Made by a program: the position numbers and the translations under genes. A stretch of 64,000 nt of DNA, from NCBI GenBank assembly GCA_030765055.1, contig CM060950.1, positions 17,156,966 through 17,220,965 of the forward strand, written 5' to 3'. Below are positions 42,788-53,710 of the stretch, in pieces. Origin of the DNA: Mantis religiosa. Lineage: Eukaryota > Arthropoda > Insecta > Mantodea > Mantidae. Under the pieces are notes generated by a model. That model ran no database searches and was not told the origin of the DNA. It saw only the letters and a program-made list of their open reading frames with translations. Position 1 is the first letter of the stretch. Each line of letters starts with the position of its first letter.

Positions 42788-42839
42788 ATATTCTGTGTAC
42801 ATGATCTACAGCTTTCCACTGATTTTCAAGTTCCTATAC

Positions 42840-43620
42840 TATACTATCAAATCAGGTCAATTTATTTGATCCATAATAATAATTACATGTTGTCGGATAT
42901 GTCAAGGTAAACAATTATATACATTTAATTACAATTCGTGCAGTTTATACAAACATTTTTGTATCAGAAACTTGTTTAGTTCATTTTTAAATAATTTACT
43001 TTTTTTTTTTTTTTTAATTTGGTAGTTTATTAAATAATATTTTTCCCATTATTAAGGGATCTTTATCTGTTGACTTCTTATTTAAAGTTATTCTATGGTA
43101 ATTATTTTGTGTCCTTGTTTTGTGTTTGTGACAATGTTTATTTAAGTTACCCATAACATTGTGGCTACAACTACAGAGTTAAGTGGAGCTTCTCGGCTTA
43201 CCAGCCGTGCGATATTTATAAAGTTGCTTGAGCTTTAAGCCATGTTTACTCTATGGCCTTCTTCAGGAAGTCTTCACTTAGAGTAAACAACAGCCGAAAG
43301 CTCAAGCAACTTTATAAATATCGCACGGCTGGTAACCCGAGAAGCTCTACCTAATAATCATCGCTGTGAAAGCTTCAAATCTTACAACTATAGAGTTATA
43401 TACTTTTTCCAACCACTTTACCTCCATCTCTGGTGTTTTATATAGGCATCCTTGCATCCTTTCATGGCCATCATTGCTGCTTTTCCTTTTACCAGTGCCG
43501 ATTTCTTAAGATTTTTCCATTTGACTCCTGCGTCAATTATACAGTTATTAAAATTCTCGTTCATGAATAGGATTTTACTGAATTCCTCTTAGCTATGGCA
43601 TGAGTACAGGATAGCGAAAA
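42840..43620 (-). pseudogene. LINE 3' fragments (CR1-like), split by a hairpin insertion
   Basis: Minus strand near 43010-43150 reads TQNNYHRITLNKKSTDKDPL and ILFNKLPN, as in the C-terminal end of the LINE at 55071-59514. The other side (43440-43600) has ENFNNCIIDAGVKWKNLKKS, a LINE-like segment. A P5 hairpin with its 15-bp duplication separates them at 43182-43383. Stops are frequent. Confidence 0.5.
43182..43383. mobile_element. Short mobile hairpin, family P5, 202 bp
   Basis: ACAACTACAGAGTTA (43167-43181) and ACAACTATAGAGTTA (43384-43398) are a 15-bp duplication with one mismatch. Arms of about 55 bp (about 43188-43238 and 43296-43348) are inverted. Between them, minus strand, CTGAAGAAGGCCAT...ATGGC then AAAGCTC resembles a hammerhead lacking G12; the + side has CCGAAAGCTC. 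The right end is shared with 2221-2402. Confidence 0.7.
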
Positions 43621-44200
43621 GCCTTTGCATTCTGGGAATGTGTTAGACTCTTGTTGTGCTTGCAAAAAGAACAAGTGTAAGATAACATATTGTTATTAAA
43701 GAAATAAAATGACATAACTAATATTTTAATGGCCTTTATACTTCTTTTTTGTTGGTAACATCGGGATTACAAATGCAACTTAGAGTAATAAATGTTTGCA
43801 ATTTGTCCATTTTAACCAATGAGAGATACAATGAAGCTATCCTTCTCACTACTGTGCGTTAATAACAATAACAATAAAGAACAATATACATTACCTGTAG
43901 TTTTCTCCCATAAATGGTAGTAGGATAGCATGCAAGTGTAACATAACTGATTGAAACACATTCTTCTGATGTGTTTCAGAAAAATATTGCTTGTGATGTA
44001 CTTAATAGATAACTTAAAGGTTTTAAGAACCTGAGTTTGATTTCCACATATTGTGTTGTGTTTACCATCTCCTGTATAAGTCATGTTTTGTTCAATAATA
44101 CACTATTGTTTCTCCAACAATGATGTAAGCACTTATATATAAGTATAATGTTAGTATTTGTTGAAATTTATTGTATTAAAATAAATGTGTCATTTCACAG
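43621..44200. other. Intron sequence before exon
   Basis: No gene seen. It ends in the acceptor TGTCATTTCACAG. Confidence 0.4.
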
Positions 44201-44502
44201 GGTATTGCAGTGTCTATTTGGACTTTGGTGATGGAAGAAATGTCAGGAATATATGTGGAATTGTCATTTCTGGATGCAAGCTTAAACTTTGGCCAGCCTC
44301 TGCTGGTGTTTGCAGTCTTTGGCCTTGATGTGAAACCTGTTATTGGTCCTCTGATAAGGCTTACTCGTCGAATCCTTTATGGTGTAGTAGAAGTAAAATT
44401 GGTACCTTGGGAAGAACTGGGATTTGAAACCAAACATGTGTGTGACCAGTTTGTGACACACCATTTGAAGAAATGTTGTCGTGATATTGGACGCACTAGG
44501 AG
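44201..44502 (+). CDS. GPR155: GPR155-like protein, exon upstream of the DEP domain
   Basis: 302 nt with acceptor TTTCACAG and donor AGGAG|GTATAA, entered on a codon boundary and leaving 2 nt. It starts GIAVSIWTLVMEEMSGIYVE, then a helix GQPLLVFAVFGLDVKPVIGP, an RLTRRILYG linker, VPWEELGFETKHVCDQFVTH and HLKKCCRDIG. In GPR155 proteins this region joins the last membrane segments to the DEP domain, and the frame continues exactly into it. Confidence 0.88.
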
Positions 44503-44779
44503 GTATAACAATGCATTGATTTAATTTCTTATTTTTTTCTCCTTTCAATGTCTGTTTTTTTTTCTAGCAAAATTCTTTTGTACTCCTGGTTGAGTGATAC
44601 AAAACAGAATTAAAAAGATTGCATCTATCCCAGGAGAGATAGTTCTAGAGTTCTAGAGAATTATGGATTATTATTATAAATGGACTACCAAAAGTTTGCA
44701 AGCCTGGAGTACAATTTAGATCCATTGTTAATGCCATATACTGGTATCCTATGCATTAGCAAGATAATAAACTACTTAC

Positions 44780-45425
44780 ATCTACTCTCTCTATGCATTC
44801 AGAGTAATAATGTATGTAATAGATAAGTTCAAACCAATCAAAACCAACCAAATTCATGAACACTATACAAGAGAAAACGTGGACTATTTTAGGCATAGAG
44901 TGAATAAAAGTGTATCTCTAAAAGATGTATATATTTCCGGAATCACGCTCTCTAACAAACTACCACAAGAAATTAAATCTGCAGCTGATGTTTCTAAACA
45001 GCAATTTGCAAGGATGTTGAGGATGTACCTGATTAACAAATGTTTATACGACTTGAAGGAAGTCTGAGAAACTAACTTGTATTAAATGTTGTTGTTATTA
45101 TTATTATTTTTATTATTGTTGTTTAACATATACAGAATCCATTTCTGAGACAACTCATTATTTACACGAATACTTATTTGAAGAATGTTTTTATTCTGTA
45201 CAAGAGTTTTTAGTTAGTTCTCTCTTCTGCAGTATGATATATTATGTTCTTATACGTTTTTGTTTTTTTAAATTATTATGTTATCTATTTCTTGTAATCT
45301 CATATTCTTTTGTATATTTTGTATCTGTTACTATGTTAATGTTATTCTTTGTTATTCTATGTTAATGTTATATTGTTTGATGTGTCCATTATCTTGTACA
45401 AGATATCAAGGATGAATAAAGATGA
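44780..45425 (+). pseudogene. LINE C-terminal end and 3' untranslated tail
   Basis: A frame at 44810-45067 reads HEHYTRENVDYFRHRVNKSV and ITLSNKLPQEIK then a FARMLRMYLINKCLYDL end, the usual last residues of CR1/Jockey-like RT proteins (NKLP..IK...LK.YL). About 350 bp of AT-rich tail ends in GGATGAATAAAGATGAAAAT. Confidence 0.6.
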
Positions 45426-45823
45426 AAATGAATACTTAGTAAAACAGCTACAGAATTACAAAGGCCATTCAGCCTCACATGTACAAGATTATTTTATGGA
45501 AATAATAAATAATTTATTCACCATAGAAATTGATACAATTTTTGGTTTCATCAAGAAAGAAAAAACAAGAAAAATTGACTGTACATAGCCACAATATATA
45601 GTTTTTAATGCAGTATTTGTGATTGTTACTTAGACATCTAAAAGTGAATATTAATTTACATAGTTTTGTAGACAGATAAGTTGTATGATCCTTCCATTTT
45701 AGTGTTGAATCAATTATAACACATAGAAATTAAGTCACTAAGATTCCTGCTACACACGAAATGTGTGGCTTTGATATTGCTTCGTTGTTTATGCATACCT
45801 TTGTATCTGAAGCTTTGAGTTCC
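45426..45823. other. Intron sequence, nothing recognised
   Basis: No gene or repeat boundary seen. Confidence 0.35.
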
Positions 45824-46082
45824 TTAAAAGAATGAATTGAAAAAAGTGGTGCTCATTTGTATCATACAAGGTGAATATAAAGATTTGATCCATTTTTGAG
45901 AAAACTTAGTATTAGATTCCAAAACATGCACTAATTGTAAACCGTATGACAAGGTAACACATATTCCATTATATAGAATAAAAAGAAGTATTTCAGAAAA
46001 TGGAGTGCCATTATTATTAAAATTAGGCAAATGAGTCAACCTTGTATACACTTTTCTCCACTTACAAGTTGTTGTGGTTTTT

Positions 46083-46319
<237 letters not shown>

Positions 46320-46323
46320 CATC

Positions 46324-46355
<32 letters not shown>

Positions 46356-46482
46356 TATGAAGACTAGTTTCTGGGAACTTCTTCTCTATCCTCAGTTCTG
46401 TGGTGCAACCGGTCCAGCACGCTGTCTGGCAGCACAACACCTAACCAGATGCAGGCTTCAGTTGCACCATCAGTCAACCACG

Positions 46483-46522
46483 GAACTGAGGATAGGGAAG
46501 AAGTTCCCAGAAACTAGTCTTC
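46483..46522 (+). ncRNA. Hammerhead ribozyme, F6 right arm
   Basis: Stem I GAA/TTC, core CTGAGGA (46486-46492), stem II GGGAA/TTCCC with GAAG loop, GAAAC, TA, GTC, cleavage predicted after 46519. All invariant core bases are present. The left arm (46358-46400, minus) has the same core with one change in stem II (GAGAA). Confidence 0.75.
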
Positions 46523-46590
46523 ATAAAAAAAATTTGTAAGTGGAGAAAAGTGTATACAAGGTTGACTTATTTGCCTAATTTTAATAACAT

Positions 46591-47850
46591 AATCCATTGT
46601 TGTTTTCCCTTTGTCTCGTTTGATATGACCACCTTGTAATTTCACACTGGTTTCTCAGCGATGCACCACTGCCTCGAACACTTTGGTAAGCATTGCAGGT
46701 GTGATTTTATGCACTGCCTGCCTGATAGGCTCCTTAAGAATGGCAATGTAGTTGATTTTAACTTTGTAGACTTGTGATTTTATGTACTCCCATGCAAAAA
46801 AGTCAAGAAGTGTCAGATCTGGAGAACATGGAGTTCACATGTGTTAGGAATCCTTACCAATCCATCGATATGGGAATGTGGTATCCAGGTACTCCCAAAC
46901 AATTAGTGCAAAATAAGGAGGGGCTCTATTCTGTTGGAAAACCACAGTTTCCAGGATGCCATCCTCCTGCAATTGTGGTTGAAAGAACTGTTGTAGCATA
47001 TCAAGATACGAAGGGTCAGTCACTGTTCAGTAAAGAAGAATGGCCCATACACCTTCAATTTTGTCATCCCCCACCACAGATTGACTTATAAGGTGTTTTG
47101 TTCCCACTCCATAACCTCGGTAGCGTAGATGGTAGCATGTCTGCCTCACATTCAAGAGGTCCCGAGTTCGAATCTGGGTTAGGGTGAGTTATCTGGATAA
47201 GGGTTTTTCTGCAGTTTTCCCTTATCCTGATAGATGAATGTCAGGTAACTCTAAGCTTCATGGACCGCGGACTCATTTGAGCATCACTTCACCCAATTCA
47301 TTCATTGTTCGATATGACTTAATGTTGGAGGACATAAATAAACAAAACAAACGCACTCCATAATCTGATTTGGCTGTTCATCTACCCACACTCTATGTCT
47401 ATTGACTGTCACATTGAGGAAGGTACATCATCGCTAAACAAATTTTACAACAAATTGGCCTCTTCAACTGCCTGCAACATTGATTTATGGCAAGTGTGTT
47501 CTTCCCTTTCCAGTGCATGTTGAATTTGGAGGTGGTATGACCACTTTTTTAAAGTGAAATGCAGAATCTTCCACACTGTCGATTGTGGTACACCCAACTC
47601 CAACTTAACCTTCTGATTGATGCTTGTGGACTTCTGGTCATAGCATCGCTTACCTTCTGCACAGTTTCACCGGTCACCTTGGGTCTACCTGCATGTTTCA
47701 TATCCTGCACACTGCCTGTTCTTTGATATTTCTGCATCAGTAGTTGGATATTAGCCCTTGTAGGACCTGGCTTACAGAATTTCCGTTCAAATTCTACTTG
47801 AACCTCCTGATATGTAAATTCCCTCAAACCTGCAGAAACTAACAGCTAAA
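46591..47850 (-). mobile_element. DDE transposon of the DUF4817-type (IS630/mariner-like), decayed
   Basis: The minus-strand N-terminus (47827-47549) has EFTYQEVQVEFERKF, TGSVQDMKHAGRPKV and ASIRRLSW, a helix-turn-helix typical of this insect family. Further on (about 46990-46690) it reads VFQQNRAPPYFALIVWEYLD, FPYRWIGKDS and SPDLTLLDFFAWEYIKSQVY, the catalytic end (Q-R-AP replaces QDGAP, so one Asp is lost). A frame at 45824-46051 beyond the F6 hairpin may be its 3' end. An S1 SINE splits it. Confidence 0.7.
47115..47353 (+). mobile_element. tRNA-derived SINE, family S1
   Basis: CACTCCATAA at 47105-47114 and 47354-47363 is a 10-bp duplication. A box TAGCGTAGATGG, B box GAGTTCGAATC, end AATGTTGGAGGACATAAATA plus AACAAAAC tail. 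Confidence 0.88.
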
Positions 47851-47869
47851 AAACACTAACAGCAGAAAC

Positions 47870-47995
47870 TACAGACGACAACAGATGATAGTTGGGTAGA
47901 GATTGAAAATGACAGGACAGCTTCTGAAACTAGCCCCTCAATAATATAAAAATGTAAGTGACAAAGTGTCAAAACTGATCACAAATAGTTTTTTT
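47870..47995 (+). repeat. PLE family F1 3'-end fragment
   Basis: Contains GATTGAAAATGACAGGACAG, CTGAAACTAGCCCCTCAATA and the AAGTGACAAAGTGTC end of an F1 relative. Stem II and the cleavage site are decayed. Confidence 0.6.
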
Positions 47996-48300
47996 CTATT
48001 ATTAATTCTCATTTCTTTCATTTTATCCTTATTTAATTTCAATCCAGCATTGGATACAAATTTATGTAGGTGCTGAAGTTTACCACTTATATCTGTGAAT
48101 GTTTGTGCTAGTAGACAAATATCATCTGCATATCCTAAACTTTCTAGTCTCACATTTAAACACCATTGTATACCACAGCACTGTTACCACTTACACTATT
48201 CATTATCCATAACCATAATAATCAAAACTGGGGTTAACAAGCAACCCTGTTTAACTCCTCTTTGAGTAGTAAAAGAGTTGGAAAGTTTCCTGTTATGTGA
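47996..48300 (-). pseudogene. LINE reverse transcriptase fragment
   Basis: Minus strand: FTTQRGVKQGCLLTPVL (motif B), then after a stop RLESLGYADDICLLAQ (catalytic YADD) and GLKLNKDKMKEMRIN. The spacing and the GYADDICLL pattern resemble RTE/BovB-like or related RTs. The rest of the element is missing. Confidence 0.65.
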
Positions 48301-49029
48301 AACACAACAAAGGTATGTCTGGAGAAGTTCACAATATTAAGGAGCCAATCAAGTACAAAAATAAATACAAAGTTATCTTCAGAGATAGAGGCATTGAACT
48401 TGGTAATGCTTTAAAAGTGCTCTTGGAAATGGATTCTATTTAAGATCTGAAGCTTTCCTGGTGACAAACATATTCTAGATATCGAGATTTAGATGTGTAA
48501 GAAATACGACTCATCTAAAATTTAATAATAATATTCTAGATGTTCATTGTTCATCATCCTGATGATGGGAGAGATGTATACTTCCAAAATGTTGATGGCT
48601 CTTCATCACTATACCTGGCTTGAAGCTCGAGAACATTTGGAATATGGATTTTATTGGGATTATGTCAGGCATGTCAGAGTATGCAGGATGATGTGCACCC
48701 CTGTTAGCCCTTGGTAATATGGAACAGCTTCTCTTTTCCATCAGCTTCGAGAAGGCACATCATAGTTCTGCGAATTCATCAGCCAATTTTCAGCTTTGTA
48801 ATATTAGTTTTAAAATTTTAACATGAGATGTGCTAACTCCAAAATCTTTTGACCATATAAACCTCTTTAACTTTGTAGATACCCATTCCAAAGTTTTCAG
48901 TTAGGTGTTCTTCCACTGTCTCTTGGTGAATTCAATGGGTATGAATAAACAAGTGGTGTATAACCCCTTTTATAACTTAAAGAGTTTATAGACAAATGTA
49001 AGCAAGACATATAAAACATGTATTTTGAT
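48301..49029. other. Repeat-derived stretch with a hammerhead-like motif
   Basis: No ORF. CCTGATGATGGGAG (from 48556) is followed by a CTTCC stem partner and AAAATGTTG, a decayed hammerhead (G12 changed to A). A tail piece shared with 39850 and 51590 lies near 48490-48530. Confidence 0.4.
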
Positions 49030-49312
49030 TCCAATGTGTAAGGACTATGATACAATGAAGCACAATATCAATATAATTTTGAGTCAAACTAATACTCAAT
49101 GCTCCTCTTATTGCTAGTATTTATCTAGAATGCGTTTCGTTAGGATCTTCCTAACATCATCAGCTGTTGTCGACTAATGGATGTTGGTTTGGTAAATTCC
49201 TTGGAGGCGATAGGTGTGTCTCTGTCGGTATCTTGATGAACTTGAAGTTTGGGTTTTCTTCAAAGGTAGTGTCAAAATTAAACAATTCTCTTTCATATTT
49301 CTTTATGAAGAT
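49030..49312 (-). mobile_element. PLE family F2 3'-end fragment
   Basis: Matches the 3' end of the 41051-42026 copy in reverse: C-terminal codons (FDTTFEENPNFKFI), Ser/Pro-rich end, hammerhead, and the outer end with CAATGAAGCACAA. It is cut at its coding side, next to the ATT array. Confidence 0.7.
49125..49168 (-). ncRNA. Hammerhead ribozyme, F2 fragment
   Basis: Minus strand: CAG, core CTGATGA (49157-49163), stem II GTTAGGA/TCCTAAC with AGA loop, GAAAC, GCATTC. The core is the textbook sequence. Stem III has one C-A mismatch compared with the 41885 copy. Confidence 0.7.
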
Positions 49313-49339
49313 TTATTGTAATTACTGAATGGTGAATAA

Positions 49340-49581
<242 letters not shown>

Positions 49582-49764
49582 GATCATCATCATCACCATC
49601 AATCATCATCATCATCATCATTATTGTATGCTCAGTTCTTGAGTAGGATCATCCATAGGATGACTGAAAAGTACAGTGTTTGGCTCTTGTTTTTGTATAG
49701 AATCATATAATTATATTCTTGCTGTGCCGATCAACCTAGTCTGCCCATAACATACTTTAGGTTA

Positions 49765-51711
49765 TGTGTGTTTGGAGGAATTTAGTAACAGTGACGTCAA
49801 AATTAATCATAAAAAGTATTTTTAGTTGGTTTATTGTCGGTTTACTATTAATTTAAAAAATGGCTAACTACAATAGTAATGGAAACAATAGAAGTAGAAG
49901 ATATAAAAATTATTTGTGGTTGGTTTATTGACACTCGTCACTTACTTTTTCATATATTTATGAGAGACTAGTTTCAAAGGCCCTGGCCTCCATTTTCAAT
50001 CTCTTCCCAACTGGCATCTGTTGTTATCTGCTCTCTCTGGTGGTGGAACTATGAACTTTTTTGTCAAATTATCTACTGGCGGGATTTCAAAGTTCATTAC
50101 GCGATCCTTATTTTTCCAGATGAATATGTTCTCCCATGTTGTCAATCTATTTTGGTTTATCACTCCTTTTAATAATTTTGGATTTGGATCAATGTCATCA
50201 ATTCCTCCAAACACACATCAAGAATAGGTAAACAAGTCTTGAGGAATAACAAAATGGAGTTAAAGTGTGGAACAAGGAACACGAGTGTCAATAAACCAAC
50301 CACAAATAATTTTTATATTAATTTTGACGTCACTGTTACTAAATTCCTCCAAACACACATCAAGAAGTAGAAGAATTCATTTCACTAACAAAATTATGCT
50401 TTGAACAAAACTTTTTCAGCTTTAATGGAAAACACTACAACTAGTAATCAGGGTTGTCAATGGGCAACCCACTTTCACCATTTTTGGCAAACTTATTTAT
50501 GGGTGCATTTGAAACACAAATTAAAAAGGCCGTCTCATGGATCTTTAAAGTTTGGTGTAGATATGTTGATGACATCTTTGCAATAGTGCCAAATAAACAT
50601 TTATATGATGCATTAAGATTACTCAGTTTGCAAGAAAGGACTATCAAATTCACAATAGAAAAGGAAATCAATGGACAACTCTCATTCTTGGATCTAAATA
50701 TCATCAGGAATAACACAAAACGAAATTTGGAATTTACAGGAAACCAACACATTCAGAAAATTACATAACAAATAGTAGCTACAACCCAATTACACATAAA
50801 CATGCAATAATAAACAGCCTTACACACAGACTAGTCAACATACCCATGGATAAAGAAGAATACTTCAAAGAACAAAAGGCCACACTACACATAGCAGAAG
50901 AAAATGGATACAGCAAAAGTCTGGTGTGTAAGAAAAGTAGAAAAGCTAAGGAAGCAACTACATTTACAAATGAAAAAGAAAGCGACAGCATTTTCAGTTC
51001 ATTGAAATATCACCTAAAAACATTTAATAAATTTAAAAAGATCTTTAAGGAACAAAATATAATCTTGGCACCTACTAATGGACATTCAATTTTAAAATTG
51101 ATAAATTAAAAAACAAAAGATGAAATCCCATCAGTTAACAGATCTGGAATATACAAAATAAGTTGTAAAAGTTGTGAAAAATGCTACATAGGTCAAACTA
51201 AAAGAAATCTAAAAACCATAGTCAAAGAGCACTTTAGAAACATCAGATTGAAAGAAGAAGATAAGCCAGCAGTAGCATTTCATTTTTGGAACGAAAATCA
51301 TTACATGGATCCAAATCCAAAATTATTAAAAGGAGTGATAAACCAAAATAAATTAACTACATGGAAGAACATATTCATAGGGAAAAATAAGGATCGCTGA
51401 AATCCCACCAGTAGATAATTTGACAAAGAAGTTCATAGTTCCACCATCAGAGAGAGGAGAGCAGACAACAGATGCTAGTTGAAGAGAGGCTGAAAATGGA
51501 GTCAATGGCTTCCGAAACTATCCCTCGATAATAAAAAAACGTGACAAAGTGTCAATAAACAGACTACAAATATATTAATTTTTAGATGAGTCGTATTTAT
51601 TACACATCTGCTTCACTTTCGTACCTATTTTGAGGACATGTTTCGCAAATCATCGTTTGCATCTACGGCTCTTATGCGATAGATCTCGATAGACTACAAA
51701 TAGTTTTTATG
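49765..51711. mobile_element. PLE family F1 composite insertion
   Basis: ATACTTTAGGTTA at 49752-49764 and 51712-51724 is a 13-bp duplication. Layout: minus 3' end (about 49765-50200), a short segment repeated at about 50207 and 50341 (TCCTCCAAACACACATCAAG), then a plus copy from RT motif to 3' end (about 50440-51560), then a foreign tail with another hammerhead-like core (51630-51680, minus). Confidence 0.8.
50440..51405 (+). pseudogene. PLE F1 RT palm to GIY-YIG, decayed
   Basis: SMGNPLSPFLANLFMG (RT motif B), WCRYVDDIFAIVPNK (YVDD), FLDLNIIRNN, a frameshift at about 50730, ATFTNEKESDSIFSSLKYHL, a stop at 51107-51109, then SGIYKISCKSCEKCYIGQTK, with I in place of the usual Arg in TIVKEHF. 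Several stops; not functional. Confidence 0.8.
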
Positions 51712-51724
51712 ATACTTTAGGTTA

Positions 51725-52014
51725 CTAGTGCATGATGATTATTAATTTCATATATCCTGTTTAAAACAAACACATTGGCAAAAATGCATTAAACTGCAAA
51801 TGATCAGTAGTAATTTTATTTGAAGCGAAAGGTTAGAAACAGTGATGTATTTAACATTCATTACTTTCAGATCAGTAGTAATTTAAATTCCTGATGCTCT
51901 AATTTCTTTCATGTTCGGTTAAGCATTAACAGACTGGATGCAGCTTATTGTGAGCTCTCTACAATACTATTTCATATAATATGCATTAAATTATATAAAT
52001 GCATTATATTACAG
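51725..52014. other. Intron sequence before the last exon
   Basis: No gene. It ends with the acceptor GCATTATATTACAG. Confidence 0.45.
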
Positions 52015-52240
52015 GTGGCGTCTAAAGCAGTATCAGGAATCCTTCACAGGTGTTGCCATGGTGGACTGGCTTTTGGGAGAAGGGTTAGCTCGAGATCGGG
52101 ACCAGGCAACTGAATATGCAAGTCATCTTCTAGAAGGTCGTGTACTTCAACATGTGGAGAACCTCCATCATTTTCATGACCAACCACTATTGTATACTTT
52201 CACAAGGAGCACACGAAACATGGAAATTTCAGGAACATAG
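52015..52240 (+). CDS. GPR155: GPR155-like protein, last exon with DEP domain
   Basis: One nt completes the previous codon. It reads WRLKQYQESFTGVAMVDWLL, GEGLARDRDQATEYASHLLE, GRVLQHVENLHHFHDQPLLY, TFTRS and stops at 52238-52240. This is a DEP domain (SFTG-MVDWLL, A-Y-LLE--VLQHV, F-D-LLY-F) at the very C-terminus, as in GPR155, where it takes part in lysosomal signalling. It ends the protein about 15 residues after the domain, shorter than human GPR155. AATAAA occurs near 52310. Confidence 0.92.
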
Positions 52241-52660
52241 AGTTTTAAAATTAATGTTGATTCACAGGGCACAAATTAGTAATATCATTATTCAATTTTT
52301 AAAAGGGCTAAATAAAAAGCATTAACAAGTTAACAAATAGTAAGCTCAACATTTAAAAACATACTTTTAGCTATTAAGGATTAAGACATTTATAAAATGT
52401 CTTAACTTAAATTATCTAGTATTATAATACCAAAGTGGTCCTCTTAATTAGGCCATTTCAGGCTATATATTAAAACTTGATACTTTGTACTTGCTGAAGA
52501 AGTTATAGCAAGTGTAATGTTACATTGCTAACAGCTTATTGAATTTTTATTTTCATAAGTACACCATCACTAATTTATTTCATCATTTCAAACACCGACG
52601 TAATATCAGGCAAAATGTCAGGCAAGACAATGTCTATTCCAAATTTTTAGAGAAGCTTTT
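52241..52660. other. 3' untranslated and flanking sequence
   Basis: AT-rich; CTAAATAAAAAG near 52310 is a possible polyadenylation signal for the host gene. Nothing else recognised. Confidence 0.45.
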
Positions 52661-52749
52661 ATCTGATTTTGGATTTGATACTGGTTGCCAATCTAGAAAG
52701 TGATTGACGTTTCCTACGGAGAGAGAGGCAATATTGTCACTTATTGCTG

Positions 52750-52973
52750 CCACTCTTTTTTTTTTTTGTACGTAATTTACGTCCTCCAACGTTAAGTCAT
52801 ATCGGACGATGAATGGAATTGGTGAAATGATATTCAAATGAATCCGGGGTCCATGGAGCTTAGAGCTACCTGACATTCGTCTTTAAGAATGAGGGAAAAC
52901 CTTATCCAGGTAACTCACGCTGACCGAGATTCGAACTCGGAACCTCTTGAACATGAGACAGACACGCTACTTT
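52750..52973 (-). mobile_element. tRNA-derived SINE, family S1
   Basis: Reverse copy: ACGTCCTCCAACGTTAAGTC at the left and the inverted B box GATTCGAACTCGG near 52930. Tail is a T run at about 52757. Head slightly truncated. Confidence 0.8.
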
Positions 52974-52975
52974 TG

Positions 52976-53256
52976 TTGGTTGGACTATCCGGAATTTATA
53001 GCGTAAGATGTGAGGATTGCCATGAAATTTATATTGGGAAAACAAAAGGAAACCTAGAAACAAGGATGAAAGAACACATATGATGTATTAAATACAAACA
53101 GACAGATAAATCAGCCATAGCCCATCATTTCTGGTCAAAAAATCATAATATTTTCAAAGACATAAAACTTTTGGTACCGGCAAAAAAGTATTGGGAATTA
53201 ACAGTTTGGGAAAATATACACATTTTGAAGAACAAAAAGAGAGCCATGAACTTTAA
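52976..53256 (+). pseudogene. PLE family F4 GIY-YIG fragment
   Basis: GLSGIYSVRCEDCHEIYIGK, then GNLETRMKEHI and a stop, AHHFWSKNHNIF, and the end NIHILKNKKRAMNF shared with the hairpin at 18376-18968. It joins a second PLE fragment exactly at 53256. Confidence 0.7.
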
Positions 53257-53710
53257 AAATTTATTGCATTTCTCTATAAAAGATAAAATTCCAAATAATA
53301 AAAAATCTGGTATTTATCAGTTTAATTGTTTCAATTGTGATAAAGTTTATATTGGAAAGACAAAACGTAATTTAGAAACCAGAACGAAAGAACATTTTTG
53401 TAACATTAAGTATAAACAAACTGATAAATCAGCTGTAGCAGATCATTTTTGGTCACTTAACAATGAAATAAATCCAGAAGTTAAATTATTAAAACAATTA
53501 AATGGTCCGATAAATTTAATGGTTTGGGAATAGATATTTATTTTAAAAAAACAAACATTGCGTGATGAATTTTGAAATACACGCAGTCAATTCTGTTTCT
53601 AAATTTGTTTTATTTTCAGATTTTGGTAGTACTAACAAGAACATATCGATATCTAGTGTTAGTAACGATGGCGACAGCTTTGTTTCTGACTGAAGATGTG
53701 TATAAGTTTA
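53257..53710 (+). pseudogene. PLE family F5 GIY-YIG fragment
   Basis: SGIYQFNCFNCDKVYIGKTK, RNLETRTKEHFCNIKYKQTD, ADHFWSLNNEINPEVKLL, then a stop after LMVWE and decayed sequence up to the putative 3' end. A different family from the piece before it, so the junction is a fusion of two PLEs, perhaps through template switching. Confidence 0.7.
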
